Below are positions 45,270-55,152 of a stretch of DNA of 64,000 bases, piece after piece. Each line of letters opens with the position of its first letter. Position 1 is the first letter of the stretch. A model generated the notes under the pieces. It was not told where the DNA came from and searched no databases. It saw only the letters and a program-made list of their open reading frames with translations. Position numbers and translations under genes: made by a program. The stretch lies in NCBI GenBank assembly GCA_048296855.1, contig CP182631.1; one strand, given 5' to 3'. This DNA comes from Pseudocolwellia sp048296855. Its GTDB lineage: Bacteria; Pseudomonadota; Gammaproteobacteria; Enterobacterales; Alteromonadaceae.

Positions 45270-46586
45270 ATGATTAGAACCCAAGTTTTGTACGCTAGTG
45301 GTAATATGGGGAAGTCGTCAGTCGCTTCTCTATTTGATATCTTTGCGTTGTTTTATTTTACTGATGTACTTGGTTTCTCTGGCATCGCGGCAGGGAATAT
45401 TATTTTATTATCTCTAATTTGGGATGGCTTGACAGATCCATGGATTGCAGTCATTACTGATAAGCTTCGAGATAAGTTTACTACCGTCAAAATTTATTTC
45501 TTGATTGGAGTACCAGCAACAGCACTGTTTGCAGTTTTGTTTTTTCATTCTGGTTATATCCCTGAAAAATACCGATTTGTATTTGCTGTAACATCACTTT
45601 TCTTATTCAGAGCGGCTTATACTATTGTTGATATTCCCCATAATGGTCTATTAAGTTTTATTGTTAATACTCCAAAAGATAGAACGAATGTTGCGGGTAT
45701 GAGAATTTTTTGTAGCGCATTAGGTCGAGCTCTTGTCACTATTACGTCTGTTCATATTATCGTTGGAATTGCCCCTAACGAATTAAACGCTCAATTTGGC
45801 CAAGCTTCACTTCTTTTAGCATTAGTATTTCTATGTATTATGACTTTGTGTTTAAGTTCAATAAAACACATACCGATAGTCCATGAAAACGAGAAACTAA
45901 GCGGTTTCAAGTTAACTGATATAATTAAGGAAATATTTCACAATAAACCCCTTGCAATCGTATTTGTGATGTCCGCTATATCTTCGTTGACCACCCATAC
46001 AGTTAGCACAGTCATTATCTATTTTTCTAAGTATGGATTAAATAACGAATCAATAGGAGGAATGGCATTAACCGTTATGACTTTCGCTCAAGCTGTCTCG
46101 TTAATTTTTTGGGTGTTTTTCACCAATAAATTGACTGATAAAGCTTTAAGTGCTCAATTTGCTAATGGGCTATTAGTTATAGCAATGATGCTAGCTCTTC
46201 TGGGTATGTCATCTGATAAATCTCTGTATATCGTATGTATATTAACTGGGATAGCGACTAGTGGTATATCCATGCTGAATTGGTCTTTGCTGCCAGATGT
46301 ATTAGATGCTAATTCAAAAAGTGAGGGTAGGAGATACGACATCAGTGTTTTTGGTTTTTTTACTCTGACAAACAAAATATGTAACGGTGTAGCAATTGCC
46401 TATGTTGGCTGGATACTTTCTTTATTTGAATACTCTGCTAATTCAAAAACTGCCTTTGAAGTCATTGACCAAATAATATTTTTTATCCTAATTACTCCAT
46501 TTATTGGTGGAATTATTTGTTTTATTTTATTAGGAAAACTGAGAAAAGATCACAGGCTAATTCTAAAACTACTGAGTAGTTCGTGA
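45270..46586 (+). CDS. MFS transporter of the GPH (MFS_2, glycoside/cation symporter) type
   Basis: A 438-residue inner-membrane protein with about twelve hydrophobic helices. The GPH-family loop motif after helix 2 is present as WDGLTDPWIAVITDKLRDKF, and helix 4-5 region has RAAYTIVDIPHNGLLSFI. The family carries glycosides or related small molecules with Na+ or H+. Lying behind the ROK gene, it is the likely inner-membrane importer for the compound taken up by the TonB receptor. The start is ATG at 45270 without a good ribosome site. Confidence 0.85.
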   Translation: MIRTQVLYASGNMGKSSVASLFDIFALFYFTDVLGFSGIAAGNIILLSLIWDGLTDPWIAVITDKLRDKFTTVKIYFLIGVPATALFAVLFFHSGYIPEKYRFVFAVTSLFLFRAAYTIVDIPHNGLLSFIVNTPKDRTNVAGMRIFCSALGRALVTITSVHIIVGIAPNELNAQFGQASLLLALVFLCIMTLCLSSIKHIPIVHENEKLSGFKLTDIIKEIFHNKPLAIVFVMSAISSLTTHTVSTVIIYFSKYGLNNESIGGMALTVMTFAQAVSLIFWVFFTNKLTDKALSAQFANGLLVIAMMLALLGMSSDKSLYIVCILTGIATSGISMLNWSLLPDVLDANSKSEGRRYDISVFGFFTLTNKICNGVAIAYVGWILSLFEYSANSKTAFEVIDQIIFFILITPFIGGIICFILLGKLRKDHRLILKLLSSS

Positions 46587-47021
46587 TATTTAGTTTTGCA
46601 ATAGACTCACTGCATTAAAGGTCTGTTATCGCTTCACTTTTGCCAATTGACATATATTATTTATGTCCGCTTTTGGCCGATTGCTGACATTTCAATATTT
46701 CGTTTTTATGACTTCTTGGTGCGCAGAGACGACATTAACAGGTAGTTATAGCTAACGTCCGCTGCAAGCTCGCATAGCTGTCGTTTCAAGTATCAAAATT
46801 AAAAACAAAAATATACTTCAAACGCTCTGACCCCATTGATTACGTGACTGGACAAGTGTCAAATTATTTTACATTTTTTAATTTAGTGATTAACTAATTT
46901 TAACTACCACACTGAAAATAAATAGTTTTTATTCTTTGGTATGATATGTGCTCGTGTACAGTTAGAAGTAACAAAAACATTTACATTCTCTTTCAAGGAA
47001 TGTATTACAAAGGAAAATACG
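46587..47021. other. Intergenic region with palindromic repeat and REP-like sequence
   Basis: No coding frame is supported in this stretch. A palindromic element is at 46664-46691, and CTCTGACCCCATTGAT at 46825-46840 resembles sequences seen at the ends of REP-associated tyrosine transposase elements in marine bacteria (recalled, not searched). The PEP-CTERM gene leader follows. Confidence 0.5.
46664..46691. repeat. Palindromic repeat, TGTCCGCTTTTGGC type, copy 1
   Basis: TGTCCGC at the left pairs with GCTGACA at the right (one mismatch), with TTTTGGCCGATT between. A degenerate copy is at 48077-48105. It resembles a dispersed intergenic repeat of Vibrio and Shewanella relatives. Confidence 0.55.
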
Positions 47022-47555
47022 ATGAATATAAAAATGTTAAAAGCGGCTTTGGTTGGTTTGGTTTTATCTGTTAGTGGTTTTGCTAATGCTGGAATTATTT
47101 ATGACTTTCAATGTAACGACGCGACATGTGGAGGAGTAGATGATTGGGGCGGTTATTTTGAAATAATAGAATCAGCTGTTGCAAACCAAAGTTTAACGGG
47201 TACTTCTGAAATTATTGATTTTGTATTCATGAGTCCTGACAAAGGAGGTTTAACATTTGTTTTGGCTGGCTTGTCAGACGATATTAAAATAACATTTTCT
47301 GCTGATGGAAACCTAATAACATCCATTACTGATAACGGCGTGAACGCAGATTGTAATGCAAGCGGACCAGAGGCGTGTTTTACTAATGGTCTTGATGCAT
47401 TATTTGTAAGTGAAACCTTTGTAAATGATGTAGGTTTTAACAGCCAACAAGGGCAGTGGATAGCAAGAACTCAAGTACCAGAACCATCTACCCTTGCCAT
47501 CCTCGCATTAGGCGTTATGGGTTTAGCATCACGTCAATTTAAGAAACAATCTTAA
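47022..47555 (+). CDS. PEP-CTERM sorting-domain protein
   Basis: A 177-residue exported protein. It has a Sec signal peptide (LVLSVSGFANA) and a C-terminal PEP-CTERM signal: VPEPSTLAILAL, a membrane helix, then a basic end with SRQFKKQS. Such proteins are recognised by an exosortase/EpsH and released to the surface or biofilm matrix. The middle part has three or four cysteines and is not recognised. ATG 47022 follows AAAGGAAAA; upstream in-frame ATGs at 46941 and 46998 would precede the signal peptide and are rejected. A terminator follows at 47581. Confidence 0.88.
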   Translation: MNIKMLKAALVGLVLSVSGFANAGIIYDFQCNDATCGGVDDWGGYFEIIESAVANQSLTGTSEIIDFVFMSPDKGGLTFVLAGLSDDIKITFSADGNLITSITDNGVNADCNASGPEACFTNGLDALFVSETFVNDVGFNSQQGQWIARTQVPEPSTLAILALGVMGLASRQFKKQS

Positions 47556-47580
47556 TAATTTCTTTGTAGCAAATTCTAGA

Positions 47581-47612
47581 AAAACATCAATTGTCAATAT
47601 TGGTGTTTTTTT
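47581..47612 (+). terminator. Rho-independent terminator of PEP-CTERM gene
   Basis: AAACATCAAT (from 47582) pairs with ATTGGTGTTT (to about 47607) with one wobble, followed by a run of T. Confidence 0.75.
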
Positions 47613-48294
47613 GTGTTTGGAGATTAATAATCTATTTTTTTCATCAATAAACCATCAGCATAGGATACTTAATCCTATGCTATACCATGAATATAAAACC
47701 TTCTAAGGCTTTAATTTACGATTAAGCACTACTAGCATCATTTTTATAGTTTTTGACAACAATTCATTCCCGTAAAATATTTCCTTTATCGAATAGCTAC
47801 GAAAGAGTTGTAGTTAGATAAACAAAGAATAATGTCAGCTTTCTAACTTTAAGCAGGCTATTTCAATGTCATTATTTTATAATGGAAAGGGTCTTCAGTG
47901 TGGCAGTAGTTATCCTTTCAAACTAAGCCTGAATCTCCGCTTTTGGCTAACTCAAGAAGTATCTAATGATCACTAGCTTAATGTTAACAAAGTGGCATTA
48001 CTTAGCATTAATATGTTAAATACCAACGGCAGGAATGAGCTTAAACCAGCCCTACAGGCTTGTAGTGAATTTGGTTAATGTCAGCTTTTGGCTATAAGTT
48101 GACCTAAAGAAGAATTAAACGCTAACGTCAACAAAGCGCACAAAGTGATCGTTAATATTTCAAACGTGAACGACGGCAATGGTGGCACACTAGTCTGTTG
48201 AGTTTAGGAGTTAAGCTATAGAAGATACTCTAGATAATTTTATTTAAGATTCTTACTTAGTATTATCCATCTCCTTAAACGTTAGGTGATACAA
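47613..48294. other. Decayed non-coding stretch with repeat copy
   Basis: No coding frame is supported. It contains degenerate CCGCTTTTGGC-type segments (47936-47948 and the longer 48077-48105) and short stop-ridden stretches, consistent with remnants of earlier insertions. Confidence 0.5.
48077..48105. repeat. Palindromic repeat, degenerate copy 2
   Basis: AATGTCAGCTTTTGGCTATA followed by AGTTGACCT; same core as 46664-46691 with several changes. Confidence 0.45.
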
Positions 48295-48603
48295 ATGACA
48301 AAGAAAAAGCGTCCCGGTTTTAGTCCTTAATTTCGTTTAGAAACAGCATGATTAGTGATTAATAATGGTTATATTCTCGAAGATGAAGCGAAAGCGATGG
48401 GGTTGCTTATTCCACCGTTAGCAAATGGGTTAAGCAGTTAAAAGAAGAGTGAAAAGGTAAGTAACCTAAGCGACTTATATGTTCCCTGAGCAATTAAAAA
48501 TAAGTGAATTTGAAAAAAAGTTTGAACGTATTGAATGAGAAAAGGGTATATTAAAAAAGGCTACCGCTCTGTTGATGTAGACTCACTGAACAATTATTAT
48601 TAA
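48295..48603 (+). pseudogene. IS3-family orfA transposase relic
   Basis: From the ATG at 48295 the translation reads MTKKKRPGFSP, stop, FRLETA, stop, LVINNGYILEDEAKAMG; in a second frame YSTVSKWVKQLKEE; in a third PEQLKISEFEKKFERIE and EKGILKKATALLM. Together these give, in order, most of a short helix-turn-helix OrfA of the IS3 group. At least two frameshifts and four stops make it inactive. No recognisable orfB follows before the sulfatase gene. Confidence 0.8.
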
Positions 48604-48897
48604 CTTGAGAGGGCTTAAGCGACGACTCTTAAGCGACAACCATAGTGTTTAGCTTTAGATCAGGTCGATTAAGGCTTGGCTTGTTTTCTTTAAAACAACA
48701 AACCATTAATCCCGTCATTAAAAGTAAGCATTAAGCCATTCATATTCCTATGTTTTGAGTGTTCAATAAACGAAGTATTCTTTAATTGGTCGTTTATAAT
48801 ATCTACTCGTCATTCGATTGTTTTAACATTTGTTAAATTATTTCTCATACCTAGTTCGATATTGCTGACAATAAACTAGGTATGAGTCGGTATGTGG

Positions 48898-50778
48898 CTA
48901 ATAATTAGGTCGTTGCAAATGCTTTATATTTTTTGCAGGAATTAAATCCATTGGAATGTCGATACGCTTGTCATCGGCACCGGCAGCAAAGTTGCTGATG
49001 TTATAGCTATTTAACGTCGACCAGTCCATTTCAACTCGACCATCCCCTAAGACAATATTACCAAGCTTCTCTCTAAACCAATTTGCTAATGGTAAGTATT
49101 GAATGGTATATGCGATGTTGTTACGCTCAAGTGGGTCATTGCGTAAATCATATAAGGCAAGATCTACTTTTAAAGGCTCTGCTGTTAATGCCCAAGTAAT
49201 GTTGTCGTTCAGTAGTGGTGTTTTCGCTACCGTTCGGCGATCACGAGTACGCATTGAAAAAGCGAAATCTTTTGTGCGTAAATAAGCACGATGGCCTGAT
49301 ACTAAATTCATTTCGCCGACAATATAATCACGTTTAAAATGAGTGTCATTGGCGACAACCTCTAAATCGCTACCGTCTAAATAGTTATAGCGTGCTTGAT
49401 TAATGTCAATATCGGCTGCCGCCATCATAGTTGGCGCAAAATCAACATATTCAACTAATTTATCGACGATTTTACCTGCAGGGTATTTTTTCTTATCCGA
49501 AGAAACGACAATCACGGCGCCATTTAAAGATTCACGCCACGATCCAAATTTTGCCATGATCCCTTGTTCTCCTAAATGCCAACCATGATCGCCCACGGTG
49601 AAAACAATTAAATATTCACGGCCTTGTTGTTTCGAATGTGCCTTAAATGCCTCTACAGCCTCACCAATTAATGCATCGCCGAAAGCGGTAAACGCATAAT
49701 AATCACGAATCGCTTGTTGTTTTTCATCAACGCTCATCATATCGGTTTTTGATTCATTATAAATTTGCATTTGTTGCGGATTAAATGTTGATAATTCATC
49801 GCTATCAAATGCCGGTAATTTGTATACTTTATCTTTAAATTGATCACGGAATTTTTTCGGTGGCATCACGGGGGTATGCGGTAAATGAAAACCTAGATTG
49901 ACGAATACTGGCTTATTTTTATCAGCACTTTTTACTTTTCGGCCGGACAGGGTTTTATAATTTTTCCCTGTATTGGTTAAATAATTTTTAAACTCTTCTA
50001 CGATGCGTGCATCAACAGTTTTATCAGCAGGTTGAGGGTTAACACCACCTAGAATTAAGCCTTTATTAATACGCGTATAAGCACGTAGAATATCAAATTC
50101 TTCTTCTACTTCATCAACAACTTGTTGTTCTTGTTTGGTTAACTGGCGATGTTGTTTTGACAACACATACGTTTTTTTACGGCCGTCAGGATAATAAACC
50201 GTTTCAGTGCTATCTCGGCGCAATAATAAGCCATCAATCAAACCATAAGCGCCAGTTTGATAAAATCCGCCAAAGCCCTGGCTATATAGATCTCGATTAA
50301 ATTCAATTTCCAAATCAAAAATATTACTTTTGCCTTTAAACTTTTCTCGAATACCGTGATGAGTTTTACCTATAATTGCTGTGCTATAACCGGCATCTCG
50401 TAAGCTTTGTGAAACAGCCGGTGTGGCAATATCAGTTTGTTGATGCACTTGTTCCCATGCAAATTTTCCGCTGCGAAACGGATATTTACCAAGATGCATA
50501 GAAGTACGCGACGGCCCACAAGCTGGAGATTGATTATACGCTTTGGTATATAGCACACCTTCAGCTGCGAGCTTGTTAATATTGGGGGATGATACATAGC
50601 CTAATGGGCTTTCACTTTTACCTATGGTAGCGCGGTTATAAGCTTCGATAGAGTCTGGTCGATGGTCATCAGTAATGATCCAAAGGATATTCGGTTGAGA
50701 TTCTTTAGCCAAACTTGACTGACTAATTAAAAAAGTAGTTAACAATAAGAGTTTGCTAAAGTTTTTATGCATATTCAT
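48898..50778 (-). CDS. Sulfatase, S1 family (iduronate-sulfatase-like)
   Basis: A 626-residue exported sulfatase with a signal peptide (LLLLTTFLISQSSLA). The formylglycine motif Cys87-Gly-Pro-Ser-Arg91 is intact, so it needs an FGE-type or anaerobic maturase encoded elsewhere. Metal-binding residues are seen in WIITDDHRPD, and later in VFTVGDHGWHLGE. The block NLGFHLPHTPVMPPKKF resembles iduronate-2-sulfatases. It would desulfate algal or animal polysaccharide in the periplasm. It is divergent from the regulator gene at 51038. Confidence 0.92.
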   Translation of the reverse strand: MNMHKNFSKLLLLTTFLISQSSLAKESQPNILWIITDDHRPDSIEAYNRATIGKSESPLGYVSSPNINKLAAEGVLYTKAYNQSPACGPSRTSMHLGKYPFRSGKFAWEQVHQQTDIATPAVSQSLRDAGYSTAIIGKTHHGIREKFKGKSNIFDLEIEFNRDLYSQGFGGFYQTGAYGLIDGLLLRRDSTETVYYPDGRKKTYVLSKQHRQLTKQEQQVVDEVEEEFDILRAYTRINKGLILGGVNPQPADKTVDARIVEEFKNYLTNTGKNYKTLSGRKVKSADKNKPVFVNLGFHLPHTPVMPPKKFRDQFKDKVYKLPAFDSDELSTFNPQQMQIYNESKTDMMSVDEKQQAIRDYYAFTAFGDALIGEAVEAFKAHSKQQGREYLIVFTVGDHGWHLGEQGIMAKFGSWRESLNGAVIVVSSDKKKYPAGKIVDKLVEYVDFAPTMMAAADIDINQARYNYLDGSDLEVVANDTHFKRDYIVGEMNLVSGHRAYLRTKDFAFSMRTRDRRTVAKTPLLNDNITWALTAEPLKVDLALYDLRNDPLERNNIAYTIQYLPLANWFREKLGNIVLGDGRVEMDWSTLNSYNISNFAAGADDKRIDIPMDLIPAKNIKHLQRPNY

Positions 50779-51037
50779 TCCTTAATTGATAAAATCTGAA
50801 CTCAAGAGTTCAATGTATTATGTTTGGCGTTATTCTTTTGCTATTACGCCTTGTTTGAGGTCGTCGCAAAACAGTAATACGAGAAGTCGATATTGTTGCT
50901 TTCAAATACCTGTTTTTAATTTAGCTATCCGTATTAACGGAATTTAAGTACACTAGATTAACCACTGTTTTATTTATTTGTAAGTAAAATTAAGCTACTA
51001 ACTATGGGTTAACACGTTAAGTTAACGGTTACCAAAG

Positions 51038-52393
51038 ATGACTCAAAAAATATCAAATAACTCAATTCCAGATAACGCACTAATCTCGGCGCAACTCAAG
51101 CGAATCATGAATAGTAGCACCTTTAACCGTTCAAAAGTTAATAGTAATTTACTCCGTTACCTAGTTGAGTACGCGTTGGTAACGAGAGAAAAAGAAGGGA
51201 AAATAAAAGGCCCAAAAGAAATTGAAATTGCAATGGAAGTTTTTGATAAAGGTGATAATTATAACCCCGTGGAAGATTCGTTCGTCAGGGTTTATATTTC
51301 AAAACTACGCAAAAAACTAGAAGTCTTTTATCAAACAGAAGGGCAACAAGAAGCGTTTCAAATAATTATTCCTTCGGGAGGTTATGAACTTTCATTTGTC
51401 GTGAAAACGCCCCCTGTAGAAAGTGATAGCAACACATTGATTAGCGCAACAGAGCAACCGCAAGATGTTCGGTTAGACTTGGCTAACAGTACACCAGAAC
51501 AAGGAAACTTTTGGCAACGAGGTTTTCGGTATCAAACCATTCTCACCATTTTATTAGTGTTTTCTCTATCTATACATATTTATGCTTTTTTTGGCCGTTC
51601 TGCGGACCAAAATGACAATTTTGAAGCGGTTAAGGAGCATCCGATTTGGCGTGATTTACTTAATCATCAAAAACCAATCTTGATTGTTGTAGGTGATTTT
51701 TTTGTTATGGCCGAGTTAGATTCATACTCAAAAAATTGGCGAGCAGTGATCGATTTTCAAGTGAATAATGAGCTAGATTTAAAACGATATTTTGAGCGCT
51801 ACCCAGCAAAGAAAGAGGTGATGCATAAAACTAACATCACTTACTTATCGAATAAAAGTGTCTTTTCAATGAAGCACTTGCTTCCACTATTCGACGATGT
51901 GGCGGAAATAGATATACGCTTGGTCTCGGAACTATCTGCCAGTGATTTACGTGAATATAACTTAGTCTACCTTGGTGAGTTTAAAATGCTTGGCCCTTTA
52001 GCTACTTACTTTAAAGGATCGAATTTTCAAATAGCACCCCGTTCTTTAACACACCGTCAGACCAAAAAAGTTTATGATGTTAAAGGCGTTTTTGAGGAGT
52101 ACTATACTGATTATGGTCTATTTGCTAAATTCGCTGGACCCAATGAAAACCTAATCTACACATTTGCGGGTTTTTCAGATGCTTCTATTAGCCAAATGAC
52201 TAAATTTGCTACAACGTTAGAGCATTTGAACTCTGATGAGTTTGAAAATAATATCAAAGAGAAAACTTATTCGAATATAGAATTATTATTTTCAACTACG
52301 AGTTTTAATCGAACCGGTTTAGGCGTCAACATTGCTGAAGGCGGAAAAATTAATCCTGACAACATATGGGTTAATACTGACTCAAAATTATAA
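51038..52393 (+). CDS. Membrane-anchored winged-helix regulator
   Basis: A 451-residue ToxR-like one-component protein. The cytoplasmic N-terminus (about residues 15-122) is a DNA-binding winged-helix domain: NLLRYLVEYALV, EIAMEVFDK, DSFVRVYISKLRKKLEVFY, then the wing ending IPSGGYELSFV. One membrane helix lies at about 166-186. The C-terminal 260 residues would be in the periplasm and are not recognised; they may sense a ligand. Its place between a sulfatase and a GH13 gene suggests control of polysaccharide use. The start is ATG 51038. Confidence 0.75.
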   Translation: MTQKISNNSIPDNALISAQLKRIMNSSTFNRSKVNSNLLRYLVEYALVTREKEGKIKGPKEIEIAMEVFDKGDNYNPVEDSFVRVYISKLRKKLEVFYQTEGQQEAFQIIIPSGGYELSFVVKTPPVESDSNTLISATEQPQDVRLDLANSTPEQGNFWQRGFRYQTILTILLVFSLSIHIYAFFGRSADQNDNFEAVKEHPIWRDLLNHQKPILIVVGDFFVMAELDSYSKNWRAVIDFQVNNELDLKRYFERYPAKKEVMHKTNITYLSNKSVFSMKHLLPLFDDVAEIDIRLVSELSASDLREYNLVYLGEFKMLGPLATYFKGSNFQIAPRSLTHRQTKKVYDVKGVFEEYYTDYGLFAKFAGPNENLIYTFAGFSDASISQMTKFATTLEHLNSDEFENNIKEKTYSNIELLFSTTSFNRTGLGVNIAEGGKINPDNIWVNTDSKL

Positions 52394-52526
52394 CCCACAT
52401 TAATTACCATGCTCTTCGATATTAGTACTATGCATTCGTATTCACTGCTGAATCGTTTGAGACACCTTTGCCTATCGTATAGTATTTAGCGATAAACAAA
52501 GCTGTCAAGAGAACCTTAGAATACTT

Positions 52527-55139
52527 ATGAAAAAGTCTTTAATAATCATTTGGGTATTACTAATATTATATGGATGTGGCGCCGAGCAAGCTGTATATAT
52601 TGATTCTGAGAACAAGCTAAACGCTTCGACTGAGTCTAAATTACTGCTCCATGTTCCTTCCCCTGAATGGCAAGATCAAATCATCTATTTTTTGATGACG
52701 GATCGCTTTGCCGATGGTAACCCTAATAACAATGATTTAGGTGCTAACGAATACAATCCAAACAAAGAAAGTCATTATAGTGGAGGCGATTTACAAGGTG
52801 TTATCAATCAGCTTGACTATATTCAAAATCTCGGAGCGACAGCGGTCTGGACTACTCCGGTTGTTGCTAACCAATGGTGGGCAACGGCGGAAAATTATGG
52901 CGGCTATCACGGTTACTGGGCTATTGATTTTAGTAATGTAGACGCTCATTTAGGGACAACAGATACCTTCAAACAACTATCGGATCAACTACACCGCCGT
53001 GGCATGTATTTAATTCAAGATATTGTGGTGAATCACACGGGTAACTTTTTCAATTATAAAGGTGGTGTAGACGGCTACGATCCAAACAACACAGCCAAAA
53101 ATTTTTTCTTAATCGAGAAACCTAACTCTTTACAGTCGGCACCAATCCAAGCCCCGTTTGACTTAATCGACAGAAATAATGCGGAACACGTGAAGGCTGA
53201 CATCTACAATTGGACACCATCAATTAAAGATTATAACGATACCTCTCAGCAGTTTACATATCAACTGGCAAGCCTTGCTGATCTCAACACCAAAAATCCT
53301 GTGGTGATCAATAAATTCAAACAAATCTACGGTGATTGGATTAAAAGTGTCGGCATAGATGCATTCAGAATCGATACCGTAAGATACGTCGACCATGAAT
53401 TTTTTCATAAATTTATGCATGATGAAGATGGTATTCATGCAGTAGCAAAGTCAACGGGAAGAAATGATTTTTTAGCCTTTGGTGAAGTGTTTGATACTTC
53501 AAAAGCTTATCAAAATGACGCAGAACATAGGGTTGCTAGCTATCTAGGAAGCGAAGAAAAGCCAGAATTAAATTCGCTTATTTCTTTTCCTCTTCACCAT
53601 GAGCTTAAAACTGTTTTTGCCCAAGGTTTTCCTACTGAACACTTATCATATCGTATTAAGCAACATATGGAGGTTTATAACAATCCTTATGTCATTCCTA
53701 CGTTTATTGATAACCATGATATGGCTCGTTTTTTGGCAAGTGGTGATGTGGCAGGATTTAAACAAGCCTTAGCCACTATTTTAACTATCCCTGGGATCCC
53801 TGTCATATATCAAGGTTCGGCCCAAGCAATGATGGAGTCTCGTCAGGCTATGTTTAAAGGGGGCTTTATGGCAAGTAAAGACTACTTTAATCAAGACACT
53901 GAACTTTATAAGTTTATTGCCGAGCTCACCCATCTTCGTACCAGCGATAAATTATTTACTCGAGGTTCTTTGCAGATGATCGCAGCGAATAAAAACGGGC
54001 CTGGGTTACTCGCATATAAACGTGAATATCAAGGTAGAACTGTGCTGGTTATGTTTAATACTTCTCGCGACGATATCCTAGTTAATGGTATGAAAGCGTC
54101 AAATCAATCGGGCACTTTGCGGGCACTATTTGGTGATGTAAGTGGTATGTCTTTAGATGCTTCAGGTTATCTTACCACTCAATTACCGGGTCGTAGTATC
54201 GTCATAGCAGAACTTGAAAGTAATGATGAAAATGTTGCACAAGTGTCCGGAAATATAGCAATCAACACTTCAAGGCCAGTGCAAACCGTCACACAGGACA
54301 TTGTAATAACAGGACGCTCTAGCTACCCAAATAGCAAATTACTGTTGATAAAGAATACTTACTTAAAATCAGCACGAGAGATTTTGACAGACGAAACAGG
54401 AAGTTGGCAGATCACTTATCCAGTGAACAACTTGGGACAAGAAAAAGTGTCACTTGTGGTCTATCATCCTGAAAAAAATACCTCAAGCGACGCATTCTCC
54501 TTTGAGACTTTTGTTGAGCACCCTGAACGCACGTTTACCTTCAGCGACCCTATAGGTGACGATATAGGTTTAGATGGTAAACTTAGCGCTCCAACACATA
54601 GCCAAAGCATTGGTCAGCAAGACATCATAACGGCCAAAGCAGAAATTGGTGGTGAAGTACTGAAACTAACCTTAACTATGAAACAGCTCACCAATGACTG
54701 GCTACCAACCAATGGATTTGACAATGTTGCCTTCAGCCTCTTTTTCGATTTAGCTGAAAAGAAAGGATCTAAAATTCTTCCGATGATCAACGCTGAAATG
54801 CCATATGACTGGACATGGGATCTAGGTCATGTGATTTATGGTTGGGGTAACACAACATTTTCAACCCAAAATGCAAATGCATATCACCAAGGGGATAAGT
54901 TTGGTATTGCACCACTAGTGACCGTAGATAAAAGTCTCAAAACAATAACTTTCTCCTATCGTGCTAATGACTTTGGAGTAACCTCATGGCTGAACAGTCA
55001 CATATATATCACCACTTGGGATATCACTGGTGAAGGAGCTTATCGAGAGCTAACCCCTACGCCAGAACTTTGGAGCTTTGGTGGTGGCAACCATGACGAT
55101 GCTAAAATTATCGACTTTTTAGAAATAACCCTACAATAA
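52527..55139 (+). CDS. GH13 alpha-amylase-family lipoprotein with C-terminal beta domain
   Basis: An 870-residue lipoprotein (lipobox LLILYGC, Cys17) with a GH13 (beta/alpha)8 barrel over about residues 45-500. The four conserved regions are visible: DIVVNHTGN, GIDAFRIDTVRYVD with the nucleophile Asp near 280, FGEVFD with the acid/base Glu near 318, and FIDNHD near 392. A linker and Ig-like part follow (about 570-665), then a C-terminal domain (about 670-870, SDPIGDDIGLDG onward) like those of glucodextranases. It likely hydrolyses alpha-glucan at the cell surface. A CE6-like esterase gene follows after 13 bases. Confidence 0.93.
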   Translation: MKKSLIIIWVLLILYGCGAEQAVYIDSENKLNASTESKLLLHVPSPEWQDQIIYFLMTDRFADGNPNNNDLGANEYNPNKESHYSGGDLQGVINQLDYIQNLGATAVWTTPVVANQWWATAENYGGYHGYWAIDFSNVDAHLGTTDTFKQLSDQLHRRGMYLIQDIVVNHTGNFFNYKGGVDGYDPNNTAKNFFLIEKPNSLQSAPIQAPFDLIDRNNAEHVKADIYNWTPSIKDYNDTSQQFTYQLASLADLNTKNPVVINKFKQIYGDWIKSVGIDAFRIDTVRYVDHEFFHKFMHDEDGIHAVAKSTGRNDFLAFGEVFDTSKAYQNDAEHRVASYLGSEEKPELNSLISFPLHHELKTVFAQGFPTEHLSYRIKQHMEVYNNPYVIPTFIDNHDMARFLASGDVAGFKQALATILTIPGIPVIYQGSAQAMMESRQAMFKGGFMASKDYFNQDTELYKFIAELTHLRTSDKLFTRGSLQMIAANKNGPGLLAYKREYQGRTVLVMFNTSRDDILVNGMKASNQSGTLRALFGDVSGMSLDASGYLTTQLPGRSIVIAELESNDENVAQVSGNIAINTSRPVQTVTQDIVITGRSSYPNSKLLLIKNTYLKSAREILTDETGSWQITYPVNNLGQEKVSLVVYHPEKNTSSDAFSFETFVEHPERTFTFSDPIGDDIGLDGKLSAPTHSQSIGQQDIITAKAEIGGEVLKLTLTMKQLTNDWLPTNGFDNVAFSLFFDLAEKKGSKILPMINAEMPYDWTWDLGHVIYGWGNTTFSTQNANAYHQGDKFGIAPLVTVDKSLKTITFSYRANDFGVTSWLNSHIYITTWDITGEGAYRELTPTPELWSFGGGNHDDAKIIDFLEITLQ

Positions 55140-55152
55140 TGAGAAACAGATT

